DNA of 64,000 nt from Sinomonas sp. ASV322 (GCF_030908245.1 NZ_JAVFJJ010000004.1:124001-188000), one strand, 5' to 3'; shown: positions 34,700-44,900, counted from the stretch's first letter. Program-made: numbers and translations. The notes: generated from the sequence alone by a model not told the origin.

Positions 34700-35776
34700 T
34701 CAGGCGCGGGAGAAGGCGCTCTCAAGCGCTGCGAACGTGCCGACGGGCCGGCCGCCGCCCAGCACGGGGGACTCGGCGAGCGGGGACAAGGCTCCGCCGG
34801 GGGCGGCCTCGGCGATACCGAGGGCCTTGAGGGTGCGGACGGCGACGGGCATGCGGGCGCGGTCCCCGCCGTCGGAGATCTTGACCGCGACGGCGTGCCC
34901 GTCGGGCAGGCCCACGAGCTGGACGCCCTCGAACCCGTCCTTGGCCACGGCGCCGGGAAGGAGCCGCATGAGACGGGCGACGTCGCGGCCTTCGCCCGCG
35001 ACCATCTCGGGGTGCGCGGACATCGCGCGGGCGACGGCGGCCTCGGCACCCGGGTGAGCGGCGCCGTCGTCGTTCGCCCCCGCGAGGGCGAGCCTTCCGT
35101 AGGCGCGCGCCATGCCCGCGAGGCTCACGGCGGGGAGCGGCGTCCCGCAGCCGTCGGTCGTCCACGCGCTGGGGTCTTCGCCGGTCAGCTCCGCGACGGT
35201 GGCCGCGACGAGCCGCTGGAGCGGGTGCTCGGGGTCGAGGTAGCCCGCGACCGACCAGCCGTTGAGCGTGCACACGGCCGCCATCGCGGCGTGCTTGCCG
35301 GAGCAGTTCTGGCACACGCGGTCCGCGTAGCCGCCGGAGCGCAGCCAGGCTTCGCGTTCGGCGACTCCGTACGGCAGGTCGGCCGTGTTCTCGAGCGAGG
35401 TGACATCGAGCCCGTGCAGGCTGAGGATGCGCAGCGTCCCCTTGCGGTGTTCCGCCGCGCCACTGTGGCTCGCCGCGGCAAGGGCGAGGAGCTCCGACGG
35501 GACGCTCAGGCCCGCGCGGACCAGGGCGACGGCCTGAAGCGGCTTGAGGGCCGAGCGCGGATAGAACAGCGCGCTCGCGTCCCCGGCCTCCCAGATGAGA
35601 CGCCCCTCGGCATCGGTCGCGGCGACGCTCCCATAGTGGACGCCCTCGACAAGGCCGCCGCGGGTCTGCACGGCGAGCGGGGCATGTGCCGGGAGGGCGG
35701 GCGGGAGATGCACCGTGGAGACCGGCGTCGCGGGCGAGTCGGACACCGAGGGGGCACTGTCGGAGGCGAAGGGCAT
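34700..35776 (-). CDS. L-asparaginase, Rhizobium-type (asparaginase II family)
   Basis: A 358-residue protein of the beta-lactamase-like asparaginase family. The catalytic Ser-x-x-Lys motif is YPRSALKPLQAVALVRAG near residue 75. Other family segments are ASHSGAAEHRKG, the zinc-site-like CQNCSGKHAAMAAVC, DGCGTPLPAVSL and AHPEMVAGEGRD. It hydrolyses asparagine to aspartate, feeding AspA. Unrelated to the classical AnsA fold. The start is uncertain: ATG at 35776 was used; a TTG at 35842 gives a longer low-complexity N-terminus. Confidence 0.9.
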   Translation of the reverse strand: MPFASDSAPSVSDSPATPVSTVHLPPALPAHAPLAVQTRGGLVEGVHYGSVAATDAEGRLIWEAGDASALFYPRSALKPLQAVALVRAGLSVPSELLALAAASHSGAAEHRKGTLRILSLHGLDVTSLENTADLPYGVAEREAWLRSGGYADRVCQNCSGKHAAMAAVCTLNGWSVAGYLDPEHPLQRLVAATVAELTGEDPSAWTTDGCGTPLPAVSLAGMARAYGRLALAGANDDGAAHPGAEAAVARAMSAHPEMVAGEGRDVARLMRLLPGAVAKDGFEGVQLVGLPDGHAVAVKISDGGDRARMPVAVRTLKALGIAEAAPGGALSPLAESPVLGGGRPVGTFAALESAFSRA

Positions 35777-35857
35777 GGCTCTTTCGGGGGCTGGGAGGGT
35801 GGGCTCGGAAATCGAGGGCGGGCCTGGGTTGGCGGCGGGCAATCGGGTGTGGGTGGG

Positions 35858-36589
35858 CTAGCGGTTCGCGAGCGTGCCGAGGGCGGCGTTCACGGCGGCG
35901 AGGTGTTCGGCCATCGCGGTGCTCGCCGCGTCGGATGAGCCGGCTTCGATCGCCGCGAGGATCTTGCGGTGCTCGACGTCGGACGCGCTCTTGCGGTCCG
36001 CGACGAGGTTGAGCGTCTCGGATTGGTGGGAGAGCGCGTCGCGGAGATCCGCGACGACGCTTTCGAAGACCTTGTTCCCGCTCGCGCGGGCGATGAGTCC
36101 GTGGAACGTCGCATCGAGGGCGACCCATGTGGCGGGGTCGTCTTCGAGGGCCATGTCCGCGAGGATGCCCTTGAGCGTGGCGAGGTCCTCCTCGCTCCGG
36201 CGGGTCGCCGCGAGTCCCGCGGCGGGCACCTCGATGTGGGGCCGGGCCTCGGTGAGGTCGCGGGCCGAATAGCGCCCGAGGACGAGGTCCCCCGAGACGC
36301 GGCCCGAGACAACGAACGTGCCCTTGCCCGTGTGCGTTTCGGTGAGTCCGAGGGCCGCGCACGAGCGGAGCGCCTCGCGGACGACCGAGCGGCTCACGCC
36401 GTAGCGGCTCGCGAGGGTGGATTCGGAAGGGAGCTTGGCGCCCACGGGAACGCCGCCGGACTCGATCTCGGCGCGCAGTTCGGCCAGCACGGCCTCGGCC
36501 GCGCTCATGCGGGCGAGGGGCCGGCGGGCGGCCGCGGCGGCTGAGGGCTCGTCCGCCTGTCGGAGTGTCCGGCTGTCTGACAGGTTCAC
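35858..36589 (-). CDS. GntR family (FadR/FCD) regulator of the asparagine operon
   Basis: A regulator of up to 243 residues: winged helix (AVLAELRAEIESGGVPVGAKLPSESTLASRYGVSRSVVREALRSCAALGLTETHTGKGTFV) and an FCD ligand domain (FHGLIARASGNKVFESV, VEHRKILAAIEAG). It heads the minus-strand operon of asparaginase, aspartase and permease. The GTG at 36589 is the outermost start but its GAGG is only one base away. The ATG at 36508 (MSAAEAVLAEL) would leave the palindrome at 36573-36583 in the untranslated leader, which makes more regulatory sense. Confidence 0.87.
   Translation of the reverse strand: MNLSDSRTLRQADEPSAAAAARRPLARMSAAEAVLAELRAEIESGGVPVGAKLPSESTLASRYGVSRSVVREALRSCAALGLTETHTGKGTFVVSGRVSGDLVLGRYSARDLTEARPHIEVPAAGLAATRRSEEDLATLKGILADMALEDDPATWVALDATFHGLIARASGNKVFESVVADLRDALSHQSETLNLVADRKSASDVEHRKILAAIEAGSSDAASTAMAEHLAAVNAALGTLANR
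36573..36583. promoter_or_regulatory. Candidate FCD-type GntR operator
   Basis: CTGTCTGACAG is a perfect palindrome around a central T. It resembles the TGTC(A/T)GACA type sites bound by many FCD-domain GntR regulators. It lies at the 5' edge of the regulator gene in front of the asparagine operon. Confidence 0.5.
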
Positions 36590-36642
36590 GCCTCGACTAT
36601 GGCACCCATCACACTCGGGTGTCAACCTGCTCGGGACATCGG

Positions 36643-37500
36643 CTAGGCAGACGGCGATGACACCGGCACCGCGATGACGCGGTTGCGGAGGGTGCCGATC
36701 CCGCCTACCGAACATTCGACGACGTTGCCCGCCACGATCGGGGCCGCCGCACCGGGGAAGCCGCTCAGGATGGCGTCGCCCGGGTGCAGCGTCATGAGCG
36801 AGCTCGCGTACACGAGGATTTCCTCGAGGCCCCAGCCGAGGTCGGCGATGCGCCCTGCCGGCAGCGGCTCGCCGTCGATCGCGACCCGCACCTCGGCGTC
36901 CGCGCCGGGGCGCCGCGTGACGATCCACGGGCCGAGCGGCGAGAACGTGTCCGCGCTCTTCGCGCTGATCCACAGCTCGTCCGTCGCCTGCGCGGCACGG
37001 TCGGTCACATCGTTGCCGATCGTGAACCCCAGAACGGCGTCCATCGCGGAGTCGAGCGTGAGGCCGCGGGCGCGCCGGCCGACGACGATCGCAAGCTCGG
37101 CCTCCGGCTCGACTCGGGAGTCCGCCGGGACCTCGATCGCATCGCCCTGGCCGATCACGCTCGTCGCGGCCTTGTGGAACGCCTGCGGCGGGAGCGCACG
37201 GCCCGCGGCCCCGGTGTTGTGGGCCATCCCGAGCACGTTGGCCGGCACACAGGGGGAGAGGAAGGCGAATGACGATTGGTCGACGACGTCGCCCTCCTCC
37301 CAGCCGGGCCGGCCCGGCGAGGCGGCGTTCGACGGCGACGCCGGGAACGGCGTGGTCGTCACCGTCCAGCGGCGTCCCTCGGGCGCCTCGAAGTTGTCGG
37401 CGTCGCACGCGACAAAGAACGCTTCGGGCTCGCGATCCGCCGGTGCATCGAGGGGGCGGACGCGCGCGATGCGCAGGGGAGTGCGGGAAGCCGAAGTCAT
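36643..37500 (-). CDS. Fumarylacetoacetate hydrolase family protein
   Basis: A 285-residue FAH-family protein. Metal-site Glu residues are in SRVEPEAELAIVVGRRARGL, followed by LGFTIGNDVTDRAAQATD and SADTFSPLGPWIV, and the C-terminal GDAILSGFPGAA. The N-terminal 60 residues are a small lid-like domain. This group hydrolyses or decarboxylates acylpyruvate-type or 2-oxo acids; the exact substrate is not predictable. It is 53 bases upstream of the GntR gene on the same strand and could be cotranscribed. Confidence 0.87.
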   Translation of the reverse strand: MTSASRTPLRIARVRPLDAPADREPEAFFVACDADNFEAPEGRRWTVTTTPFPASPSNAASPGRPGWEEGDVVDQSSFAFLSPCVPANVLGMAHNTGAAGRALPPQAFHKAATSVIGQGDAIEVPADSRVEPEAELAIVVGRRARGLTLDSAMDAVLGFTIGNDVTDRAAQATDELWISAKSADTFSPLGPWIVTRRPGADAEVRVAIDGEPLPAGRIADLGWGLEEILVYASSLMTLHPGDAILSGFPGAAAPIVAGNVVECSVGGIGTLRNRVIAVPVSSPSA

Positions 37501-37561
37501 TCGGACATCGTAGGCGTACGGGGCCCCGTCGTGCGGCCGTCCCGGAACGTCCCGACGAGGT

Positions 37562-38320
37562 TTACAGGAACGGGTACAGCTCGCCCACCGGCACGTCGGC
37601 GCTGATGCGGTTCTCCGGTCCGGGGAGCGGGCACGCCCACGCCTCGTTGTAGGCGCACGACGGGTTGTACGCGAAGTTGAAGTCGAGGACGTAGAGGGTT
37701 CCCTCGTCCGCGCCGGAGGCTTCGGCGGTCGGATCGGCGTCCCGCGCTCCGAGGAACGCGCCCTTGATCGTGTCGATGAGATAGCGCCCCGCTCCGTAGG
37801 AGCCGCCCGGGCGGCCCGCCGTCGTATCCCGGAACGGCACGAAGACGCCGCCTCCATAGCCCGCATGCTTCCAGGCCGCGAGACTGCCGAGGCCCGGAAC
37901 CTCGAACGTTCCGAGCCGCACGAACGGGACCACGCCGTCGGTGCCCGTCTGCACCGGTCGCTCCTGCCCGGCGCCTTCGGCCGCGAGCGGGAGCTCGAAA
38001 CGGAAGGCAGGGTCATAAGGTGCCACGCGCAGGCCGCGGAACGCCGCGCGGTCCGCCGGCAGGAGGGCGGAGGCGGGGTGGGCGCCGAACAGCGCATCCC
38101 GCTCGCGGCACCACAGCGCGTGGGCCTCCGACGACGACGGCGCCGCGCGCACCGCGGCGTACACGGCGAACATCCGCAGTCGCCAGTCCGCGATCTGGTG
38201 GGCTGGAATGGACAGCCCGGCCTCGCCGTCGTCCTGCTCCCACTGTGCTGTGCCGTTGGCGGCTGTATTCTCGCCGCCCGCGTTCTCGCTGTCCGTGCTT
38301 TCGCCTCGCTCGTCACGCAT
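37562..38320 (-). CDS. DUF1684 protein
   Basis: A 252-residue protein whose second half is the DUF1684 pattern: SYGAGRYLIDTIKGAFLG, YVLDFNFAYNPSCAYNEAWACPLPGPENRISADVPVGE. The first 45 residues are acidic and low complexity. The domain is widespread and uncharacterised, with conserved acidic and Cys residues suggesting a small barrel with a binding pocket. It is 61 bases upstream of the FAH-family gene and divergent from a lipoprotein gene. Confidence 0.85.
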   Translation of the reverse strand: MRDERGESTDSENAGGENTAANGTAQWEQDDGEAGLSIPAHQIADWRLRMFAVYAAVRAAPSSSEAHALWCRERDALFGAHPASALLPADRAAFRGLRVAPYDPAFRFELPLAAEGAGQERPVQTGTDGVVPFVRLGTFEVPGLGSLAAWKHAGYGGGVFVPFRDTTAGRPGGSYGAGRYLIDTIKGAFLGARDADPTAEASGADEGTLYVLDFNFAYNPSCAYNEAWACPLPGPENRISADVPVGELYPFL

Positions 38321-38361
38321 GGCGCCAGAGTACTCCGCGCCGGGTTCGCTAGGGTGGCTGT

Positions 38362-39159
38362 ATGGCGTCTCGACTCCGCGTGATGGGATTCGCCCTCGCG
38401 ACCTTCCTTGCCGCATCCTGTGCCGTCTCCACGCTCGCGGGGTGCGGATCCGGCCAGAACTCTCCCTCGTGGACCCCGGTCGGTCCGAGCGGTTCCTCCG
38501 CCGGGGCGGGCCCGACGGCGGGCGGCTCCGCGCGCGCCTCGGCGAGCGGCACGCCGTCGCCCGGCGCGACGTCCGCCGAATGGAAGACGTTCACGGACCC
38601 CGGGAAGGCGATCAGCTTCGAGCTGCCGGCCCAATGGATCGTCCAAGCCGGCCCCCCGGCCGCGGGGTCATCCTCGGGAGCCCTGCACTTCGACGTCAAG
38701 AAGGCGGACGGAACCTTCGTCGCGGCGCTCCAGACCGGCCTCCCCATCCCGAGCCAGGCGCCATGCGATCCGGCCCAGGCCAAGGCCTATTCGGTGCTCA
38801 ACAGCCTGCCCGTGAGCGTGCCGTTCACAGATGGGCCGGATGCGATCTCGCCGCGTTTCGTGTTCAGGGTGATCCAGGGCTACAAGTACTTCGGCTCGTT
38901 CGGGCTCGTGGGTGTCCCCACGGCCGCGCAGGACGGGAAAGCGTGCCGCCTGCGGAACGTCGTGCCCGGTCCCGCGGGCGTCGGCGGGTACTCGTTCTCG
39001 GACGTGCTCGAGCTCGCTCCGCTCGCGCCGGAGGCCAAGGTTGCTCCCCTGCAATCTTTCGATACGCTTGCTCAGGCATCCGCATATGTTGAGGATTCGG
39101 GGGACTTTGCGGACGCCCAGCGAATGATCATGTCGCTGAAGTTCACGAAGAACTCCTAG
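38362..39159 (+). CDS. Secreted lipoprotein of unknown function
   Basis: A 265-residue lipoprotein. The signal peptide (residues 1-27) ends in the lipobox LAGC, with Cys 28 as the lipid-bearing residue. A Ser/Gly/Ala-rich spacer (about 30-70) is followed by a globular domain with a PsbP/LpqN-like beginning (WKTFTDPGKAISFELPAQWIV). I see no enzyme motif. It faces the outside of the membrane. The next gene starts 15 bases downstream, so the two may be cotranscribed. Confidence 0.75.
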   Translation: MASRLRVMGFALATFLAASCAVSTLAGCGSGQNSPSWTPVGPSGSSAGAGPTAGGSARASASGTPSPGATSAEWKTFTDPGKAISFELPAQWIVQAGPPAAGSSSGALHFDVKKADGTFVAALQTGLPIPSQAPCDPAQAKAYSVLNSLPVSVPFTDGPDAISPRFVFRVIQGYKYFGSFGLVGVPTAAQDGKACRLRNVVPGPAGVGGYSFSDVLELAPLAPEAKVAPLQSFDTLAQASAYVEDSGDFADAQRMIMSLKFTKNS

Positions 39160-39174
39160 CCCCACTGGAGCACC

Positions 39175-39981
39175 ATGCTGCGCACTGTCGGCGCCCGCCT
39201 CTCCTTCACCACCGTGGCGCGGACGAAAGTCGCGATGGCCGTCGCCGCCGCGCGAAACCCCGGCTACACGTCCTTTGACGAAGACCTCTCCATCACGGTC
39301 GGCGGCGATCCTGTCCCGTGGCGCGAGCTCGTGGACGGGCACGGCGGGCGGTTCCACGTCTTCGAGCTCGAGGAGCCATCCGACGTCGAGGTCGAATACC
39401 GCGCCGCGATCGGAGGGCACGCCGAGCCCGAGCCCGTCGACGAGATGGCCCTCATCCGCTACGTGCGACCGAGCCGCTACGCCGAGAGCGACCGGCTCCT
39501 GCCGACCTCCTACGGCCAGTTCGGCTCTCTCGGGGGAGCCGACCTCGTCGCTGCCGTGCGGACGTGGGTGCATGATCAGCTCTCCTACGTGGCGGGCTCG
39601 TCGCGCGGGACCGACGGGGCCGTCGAGACTCTCCTGCACCGTCGCGGCGTGTGCCGCGACTACGCCCACCTCGCCATCGCCCTCCTGCGCGGCAAAGACG
39701 TCCCCGCGCGCCTCACGGCCGTCTACGCGCCGGGGCTCAAGCCCATGGACTTCCATGCGGTCGCCGAGGCCTACGTCGAGGGCGCATGGCACGTCATCGA
39801 CCCCACGGGCCTCGCGCCACGCTCCCGGATGCTCCGCATCACCTCCGGCCGGGATTCGTCGGACACGGCGTTCCTCTCGACGGTCGGCGGGAGCCTCGCA
39901 CTCCGCCGGCTTTCCGTCTCGGCCGAGGCAGACGCCGATCTCCCGCGCGAGGATCCCGAGCAGCTCCTCGTCCTCGCCTGA
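39175..39981 (+). CDS. Transglutaminase-like domain protein
   Basis: A 268-residue cytoplasmic-looking protein with the transglutaminase-like triad: Cys in HRRGVCRDYAHLAIALLRG (near 155), His in MDFHAVAEAYVEGAWHVIDPTG (near 189) and Asp in the same segment (near 204). The N-terminal beta domain (about 1-110) includes YVRPSRYAESDRLLPTS. This matches the transglutaminase/protease-like family often annotated in actinobacteria. Peptide or amide substrates unknown. A 32-bp tandem array begins four bases after the stop. Confidence 0.88.
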   Translation: MLRTVGARLSFTTVARTKVAMAVAAARNPGYTSFDEDLSITVGGDPVPWRELVDGHGGRFHVFELEEPSDVEVEYRAAIGGHAEPEPVDEMALIRYVRPSRYAESDRLLPTSYGQFGSLGGADLVAAVRTWVHDQLSYVAGSSRGTDGAVETLLHRRGVCRDYAHLAIALLRGKDVPARLTAVYAPGLKPMDFHAVAEAYVEGAWHVIDPTGLAPRSRMLRITSGRDSSDTAFLSTVGGSLALRRLSVSAEADADLPREDPEQLLVLA

Positions 39982-39984
39982 GCC

Positions 39985-40185
39985 GTTTGGGGGTCACGTC
40001 CCGTGGGTGTGGCGCGGTTTGGGGGTCACGTCCCGTGGGTGTGGCGCCGTTTGGGGGTCACGTCCCGTGGGTGTGGCGCGGTTTGGGGGTCACGTCCCGT
40101 GGGTGGGGCGCCGTTTGGGGGTCACGTCCCGTGGGTGTGGCGCGGTTTGGGGGTCACGTCCCGTGGGTGGGGCGCCGTTTGGGGG
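39985..40185. repeat. 32-bp tandem repeat array, six units plus a partial seventh
   Basis: Units start at 39985, 40017, 40049, 40081, 40113 and 40145, with a partial one at 40177. Each has the core pattern GTTTGGGGGTCACG followed by TCCCGTGGGT and an 8-base linker alternating between GTGGCGCG, GTGGCGCC and GGGGCGCC. Units are identical apart from linker bases, so expansion is recent. The array fills the gap between the transglutaminase-like gene and the convergent marR gene. The same period and core occur, diverged and partly inverted, at 16248-16362. Confidence 0.9.
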
Positions 40186-40192
40186 CGTTGGC

Positions 40193-40708
40193 TCAGAGCG
40201 GGTGGTGCTCGACGACGTGGTCGCGCAGCCGCCCGGTGAGCCGAGTGAGCTCGGCGAGCTCTCCGCCGTCGAGCGCCCCGCCCAGGAGCCGTGCGATCTC
40301 GCGGACGTGAGCGCGGCCGATCCGCTTCTGCGTCGCCCACCCCTCCTCGGTGAGCGCGATGAGCGTCCCCCGGCCGTCGTCGGGGGCCGCGCGACGGGTG
40401 ACGAGCCCCTTCCGCTCGAGCCGCTCGACGAGCCGGCTCAGGCTCGACTGGGCGAGGAGCACGTGATCGTTGAGCTCGTTGAGTCGCAGCCCGCCCTCGG
40501 GACACCCGGTCAGGGTGAAGAGGACGTCGTACTCCTTGATGCCGAGCTCCTTGAAGGCGGGGTCTGCCTGGAGCCTCCGCATGACCGCGACTTGGGCCCG
40601 GAAGAGCGATTCCCACGCCTGGGCCGTCTCGCGCACTGATGCCGTCTCGCGCCCTGATGCCGTCACGCGAACCGGCGCGGTCTGCGCTGCGCGCTCGGAT
40701 GGGGTCAC
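40193..40708 (-). CDS. MarR family transcriptional regulator
   Basis: A 171-residue winged-helix regulator: GIKEYDVLFTLTGCPEGGLRLNELNDHVLLAQSSLSRLVERLERKGLVTRRAAPDDGRGTLIALTEEG. The N-terminal 30 residues hold a short repeat (RVTASGRETASVRETA). Its ATG overlaps the stop of the upstream flavin-dependent oxidoreductase by ATGA, so both are expressed together; autoregulation of this pair is likely, but no clear palindrome was found upstream of the operon. Confidence 0.88.
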   Translation of the reverse strand: MTPSERAAQTAPVRVTASGRETASVRETAQAWESLFRAQVAVMRRLQADPAFKELGIKEYDVLFTLTGCPEGGLRLNELNDHVLLAQSSLSRLVERLERKGLVTRRAAPDDGRGTLIALTEEGWATQKRIGRAHVREIARLLGGALDGGELAELTRLTGRLRDHVVEHHPL

Positions 40709-41817
40709 CGCGTCGCCTCGGCTTCCGCTGGCTCGGCGGCCGCAGAGGCCGCGCGCTGTGCGACAAGCGCGGCGTGCGTCGGCCCCTCGGGAACGTCCGC
40801 GGGGCGACGCTCCTCGAATCCGGCCCGCAGCTGGGGGAGCACCTCGCCAAGGAGGTCGAGCTGCTCGAGGACGGTCTTGAGCGGCAGGCCCGCGTGGTCG
40901 ACGAGGAACAGCTGGCGCTGGTAGTCGCCGAAGTAGTCGCGGAACGCGAGCGTCTTCTCGACGAACTCGTCGGGGCTGCCCACCGTGAGCGGCGTCTGGG
41001 CCGTGAAGTCCTCGAGCGACGGCCCGTGGCCGTAGACGGGTGCGTTGTCGAAGTACGGACGGAACTCCCGCACGGCGTCCTGCGAGTTCCTCCGGATGAA
41101 GAACTGCCCGCCGAGGCCGACGACCGCCTGATGCGCCTTGCCGTGGCCGTAGTGCTCAAACCGCTCGCGGTAGAGGTTGATGAGCCGGATGTAGTGCTCC
41201 TTGGGCCAGAAGATGTTGTTCGCGAAGAAGCCGTCGCCGTAGTACGCGGCGAGTTCGGCGATCTGCGGCGTGCGGATCGAGCCGTGCCACACGAACGGGG
41301 CCACGCCGTCGAGCGGGCGCGGGGTCGCCGTGAAGTTGTGCAGCGGAGTGCGGAACTTGCCGCTCCAGTCGACGACGTCCTCGTCCCACAGCCGGCGCAG
41401 GAGGGCGTAGTTCTCGATCGTGAGCTCGAGCGCGTCCTGGGGGTTCTTGCCGAACCACGGGTACACGGGCGCGGTGTTGCCGCGGCCCAGGACGAGGTCA
41501 GTTCGGCCGTCCACGAGATGCTGGAGTGTCGCGAAGTCCTCGGCGATCTTGACCGGGTCGTTCGTGGTGATGAGCGTGGTCGTGGTCGAGAGGATGAGGT
41601 GTTCGGTCTGCGCCCCGATGTAGCCGAGCAGCGTCGTGGGGGAGCTCGGGTAGAACGGCGGGTTGTGGTGCTCGCCCGTCGCGAAGACGTCGAGGCCGAC
41701 CTCCTCCGCGTGCTTGGCGATCTCGACGATGGCCTTGATGCGCTCGCCCTCCGACGGCATATGGCCGTTCGTGGGGTCAAGGGTGACGTCGCCGACGCTG
41801 AAGATTCCGAACTGCAT
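40705..41817 (-). CDS. LLM class flavin-dependent oxidoreductase
   Basis: A 370-residue luciferase-like (beta/alpha)8 protein. Characteristic segments: EEVGLDVFATGEHHNPPFYPSSP near residue 45, ILSTTTTLITTNDPVKIAEDFATLQHLVDGRTDLVLGRGN, and GDGFFANNIFWPKEHY. It would use reduced FMN or F420 with an unknown substrate; the family is too broad to choose. Start at the ATG of MQFGIF; upstream in-frame codons lack the fold start. Confidence 0.88.
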   Translation of the reverse strand: MQFGIFSVGDVTLDPTNGHMPSEGERIKAIVEIAKHAEEVGLDVFATGEHHNPPFYPSSPTTLLGYIGAQTEHLILSTTTTLITTNDPVKIAEDFATLQHLVDGRTDLVLGRGNTAPVYPWFGKNPQDALELTIENYALLRRLWDEDVVDWSGKFRTPLHNFTATPRPLDGVAPFVWHGSIRTPQIAELAAYYGDGFFANNIFWPKEHYIRLINLYRERFEHYGHGKAHQAVVGLGGQFFIRRNSQDAVREFRPYFDNAPVYGHGPSLEDFTAQTPLTVGSPDEFVEKTLAFRDYFGDYQRQLFLVDHAGLPLKTVLEQLDLLGEVLPQLRAGFEERRPADVPEGPTHAALVAQRAASAAAEPAEAEATR

Positions 41818-41902
41818 GATGACCTCTTTCCTCGGTTCATTCAGGATACATGCATTTGCATCTATCTCGAACCCGAGAGGCCGTTGGAATGTTCCCGCCA
41901 GG

Positions 41903-44900
41903 TCAATCCTTCGCGGCCCGGCGGCCCGTGACCTTCGGCACAGCACCCGTCGTCCAGTCGCCCGCGTCGTCGTCGTCGTCGTTCGTCGCGGCCGCCGGCG
42001 CCGGCCGCCGGGTCAGGTCCCGCAGCAGCCGGCGCCGCTCGAGCCGCCCTTCGACGAGACGGTAGAGCACCGGGACGAGGACGAGCGTCAGGACGGTCGA
42101 GGAGACGAGGCCACCGATGACGACGACGGCGAGCGGCTGCGCGATGAACCCGCCCCCGCCGGTGAGCCCGAGCGCCATCGGTGTCAGGGCGAAGATCGTC
42201 GCGAGGGCGGTCATGAGGATCGGCCGCAGGCGCTGGCGCGCCCCCTGTTCGATCGCGTCCTCGAGCGGCAGCGCCGGGCGCCGCCCGCGCGGCCGGCGGT
42301 ACTGGTTGATGAGGTCGATGAGCACGATCGCGTTCGTCACGACGATGCCGACGAGCATGAGGAGGCCGATGAGGGCCGGGAGGCCGAGCGGGATGCGGGT
42401 CGCGAGCAGGAGGCCGATCGCGCCCGTCGCCGCGAACGGGATGGAGACGAGCAGCACGAGCGGCTGCAGGAGGCTCTTGAAGGCCGCGACCATGACGACA
42501 TACACGATCGCGATCGCCGCGAGCAGCGCGAGGCCGAGCTGCTTGAATGACTCCGCCTGCTGCGATGCCGCGCCACCCACGGATGCCGTGGCCCCGCCGT
42601 CGAGCGCTAGGCCGGCGATGCGTTTCTGGACCTCCGCGCTCACCGACCCGAGATTCGTGTCCCCCGGCATGACCGAGACAGTCGCCGTCCGCTGGCCCGA
42701 CGTGCTCGTGACCGTCACGGGCACGTCGACCGCCGTCACGCTCGCGATCGCACCGAGGGTGAGCCCCGGCTGGCCGGGAAGGGGCATGCCGCGCACGGAG
42801 TCGACGCTCGAGAACTGGGTTCCCTTGCCGATGAGCACCGGATAGTCGGTCGTGTCGATCCGGACCGTCCCCGCCGGCACGGGGCTCACGGTCGCAGCGA
42901 GGAGGGCTCCGACCTGCTGCTCGTTGAGCCCGGCCGCAACAGCCTTCGCGCGGTCCACGCTCACCTGGACGATGGGCTGCGCGGCCGCGAGATTGCTCGT
43001 CACCCCGGTTGCGCCCGGCACGTCTTTGAGCGCGCCGACGACGGCGTCGTTCGCGCGTCCGAGCGTGGCCGAGTCGGGCGCCTTGACCGTGACGTCGACG
43101 GTCGACGACGTCCCGAAGCCGCCCTGCTGGTCGCTCACCGTCACGGTGCCGGCCCCGCTCAGGCCGGCGACGGCGTTGCGCGCGCGCTGCTGGACGGCCG
43201 CCTGATCCGCCGACCCGTCGGTGATGACCGTGAAGCTCGCATTCGACGCGCCCGACGAGACGAACGCGCTGAAGCCGGTCGTCGAGTTGCCAATCGTCAC
43301 CTGGACCGTCTGCACGCCTTCCGTTCCCCGCAGGGCGGCCTCGACCTTGGCGGCGGCTGTGCTGGTCGCGTCGAGGCTCGTGCCCGGCGGCAGCTTCTGC
43401 GTCACAGTGAAGCTGTTCTCGCCCGAGCGTCCGAGGAGGTTCGTCGCGAGGAGCGGCGTCATGGCGAACGTCGCGACGAGGACCAGGACGCCTGCGACGA
43501 CCGTCCAGACCGGGTGTTTCTGGGTCGCCCGGAGGACCGGGAGATAGCCGCGCTGGAGCGCCGACTTCCTCTCCTTCACGTGGGCCTCCGCTTCGACGCC
43601 GGCGCGGTTCGCCGCTCCCGAGGACTTGTGGCCCAGGAACCAGTAGGCGAGCACGGGAACGATCGTGAGGGCGACGGCGAGCGAGGCGAGGAGCGCGATC
43701 GTCACCGTGAGCGCGAACGGGCGGAAGAGCTCGCCCGCGAGATTCCCGACGAAGGCGATCGGGAGGAACACGGCCACGGTCGTGAGCGTCGATGCTGTGA
43801 CCGCGGCGGCGACCTCGCGCACCGCCGCGAGGATCGCCGTCGTCTTCTCCTCGCCGTAGCTCAGGTGCCGCTTGATGTTCTCGATCACGACGATCGAGTC
43901 GTCCACGACGCGGCCGATGGCGATGGTCAGCGCGCCGAGCGTGAGGATGTTGAGCGAATAGTGCGCCGCGAACAGCCCGATGAACGTGATGAGGAGCGAA
44001 AGCGGGATCGAGACGGCCGTCACGAGCGTCGAGCGGACCGAGAGAAGGAAGACGAGGATCGTCAGGACGGCGAAGCCGAGGCCCAGGAGGCCCTCGGTCG
44101 TGAGGTCCTTGATCGACTTCTCGATGAACGGCGCCTGGTCGAACACGGTCGTGAGCTTGGCGTTCGACCCGAGAGAGGATTCGAGGCCGGGGAGGGCGTC
44201 GCGCACGGCGTGCGAAATCGCGACGGTGTCGCCTTCGGGCTTCTTCGTGACGGAGAGCGCGAGCGTGAGCTTGCCGTCCGTGCGCGTGATCGACGTCGCC
44301 GTGTCGTCCTGGATCGCGACCGACGCGACGTCGCCGATCTTCGTGGGCTGCTTCGCGCCGGCGACCGGGAGCCCCTTGATCGTGTCGGTCGAATCGATGG
44401 GGCTGCCCGCCTGGAGGGACAGGGTGCGGCCCTGGTCGGTGATCGTGCCCACCGGGACGAGCGAGCCGTTGTTCTGGAGCGCGGTGCGGATCGCGGCGAC
44501 GTCGACGCCCCGAGCTCCCATCGCGGCCGGGTCCGGCTGGATCTGAATGTGCCGTGTCGCGCCACCCGTGATGTCGACTCCGCGGACGCCCTCGATCTTC
44601 GACAGCGTCGGGACAGCCTGCTGGACGAGCTGGCCCTCGAGCTCGCTCAGGCCCTTGTCCGAGGACGCCGCGATGAAGACGATCGGGAAGTCGCTGATGC
44701 TGCCCGCGAGTGTATTCGGCTGCACGCCGGACGGGAGCTGCTGCTTCGCCGTCGAGATCGCGCGGTCGATCTGGTTGCGCGCCCGGTCGAGGTTTGTCCC
44801 GTAGGCGAAGGAGAGGCGGATGGTCGAGACGCCCGTGCGGGATGTCGACGAGCTGCTCTCGAGCCCCTCGACGGCCTGCAGCGCCTTCTCGAGCGGCTGG

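Noticed and set aside
36643-38646. Single 667-residue reverse-strand gene
   Set aside because: Only the part from 37500 to 36643 is a real protein (FAH family). The upstream portion is a shadow of the DUF1684 gene in another frame.
39985-40185. CRISPR array
   Set aside because: The repeats are strictly tandem at 32 bp with no unique spacers and no cas genes anywhere in the window.
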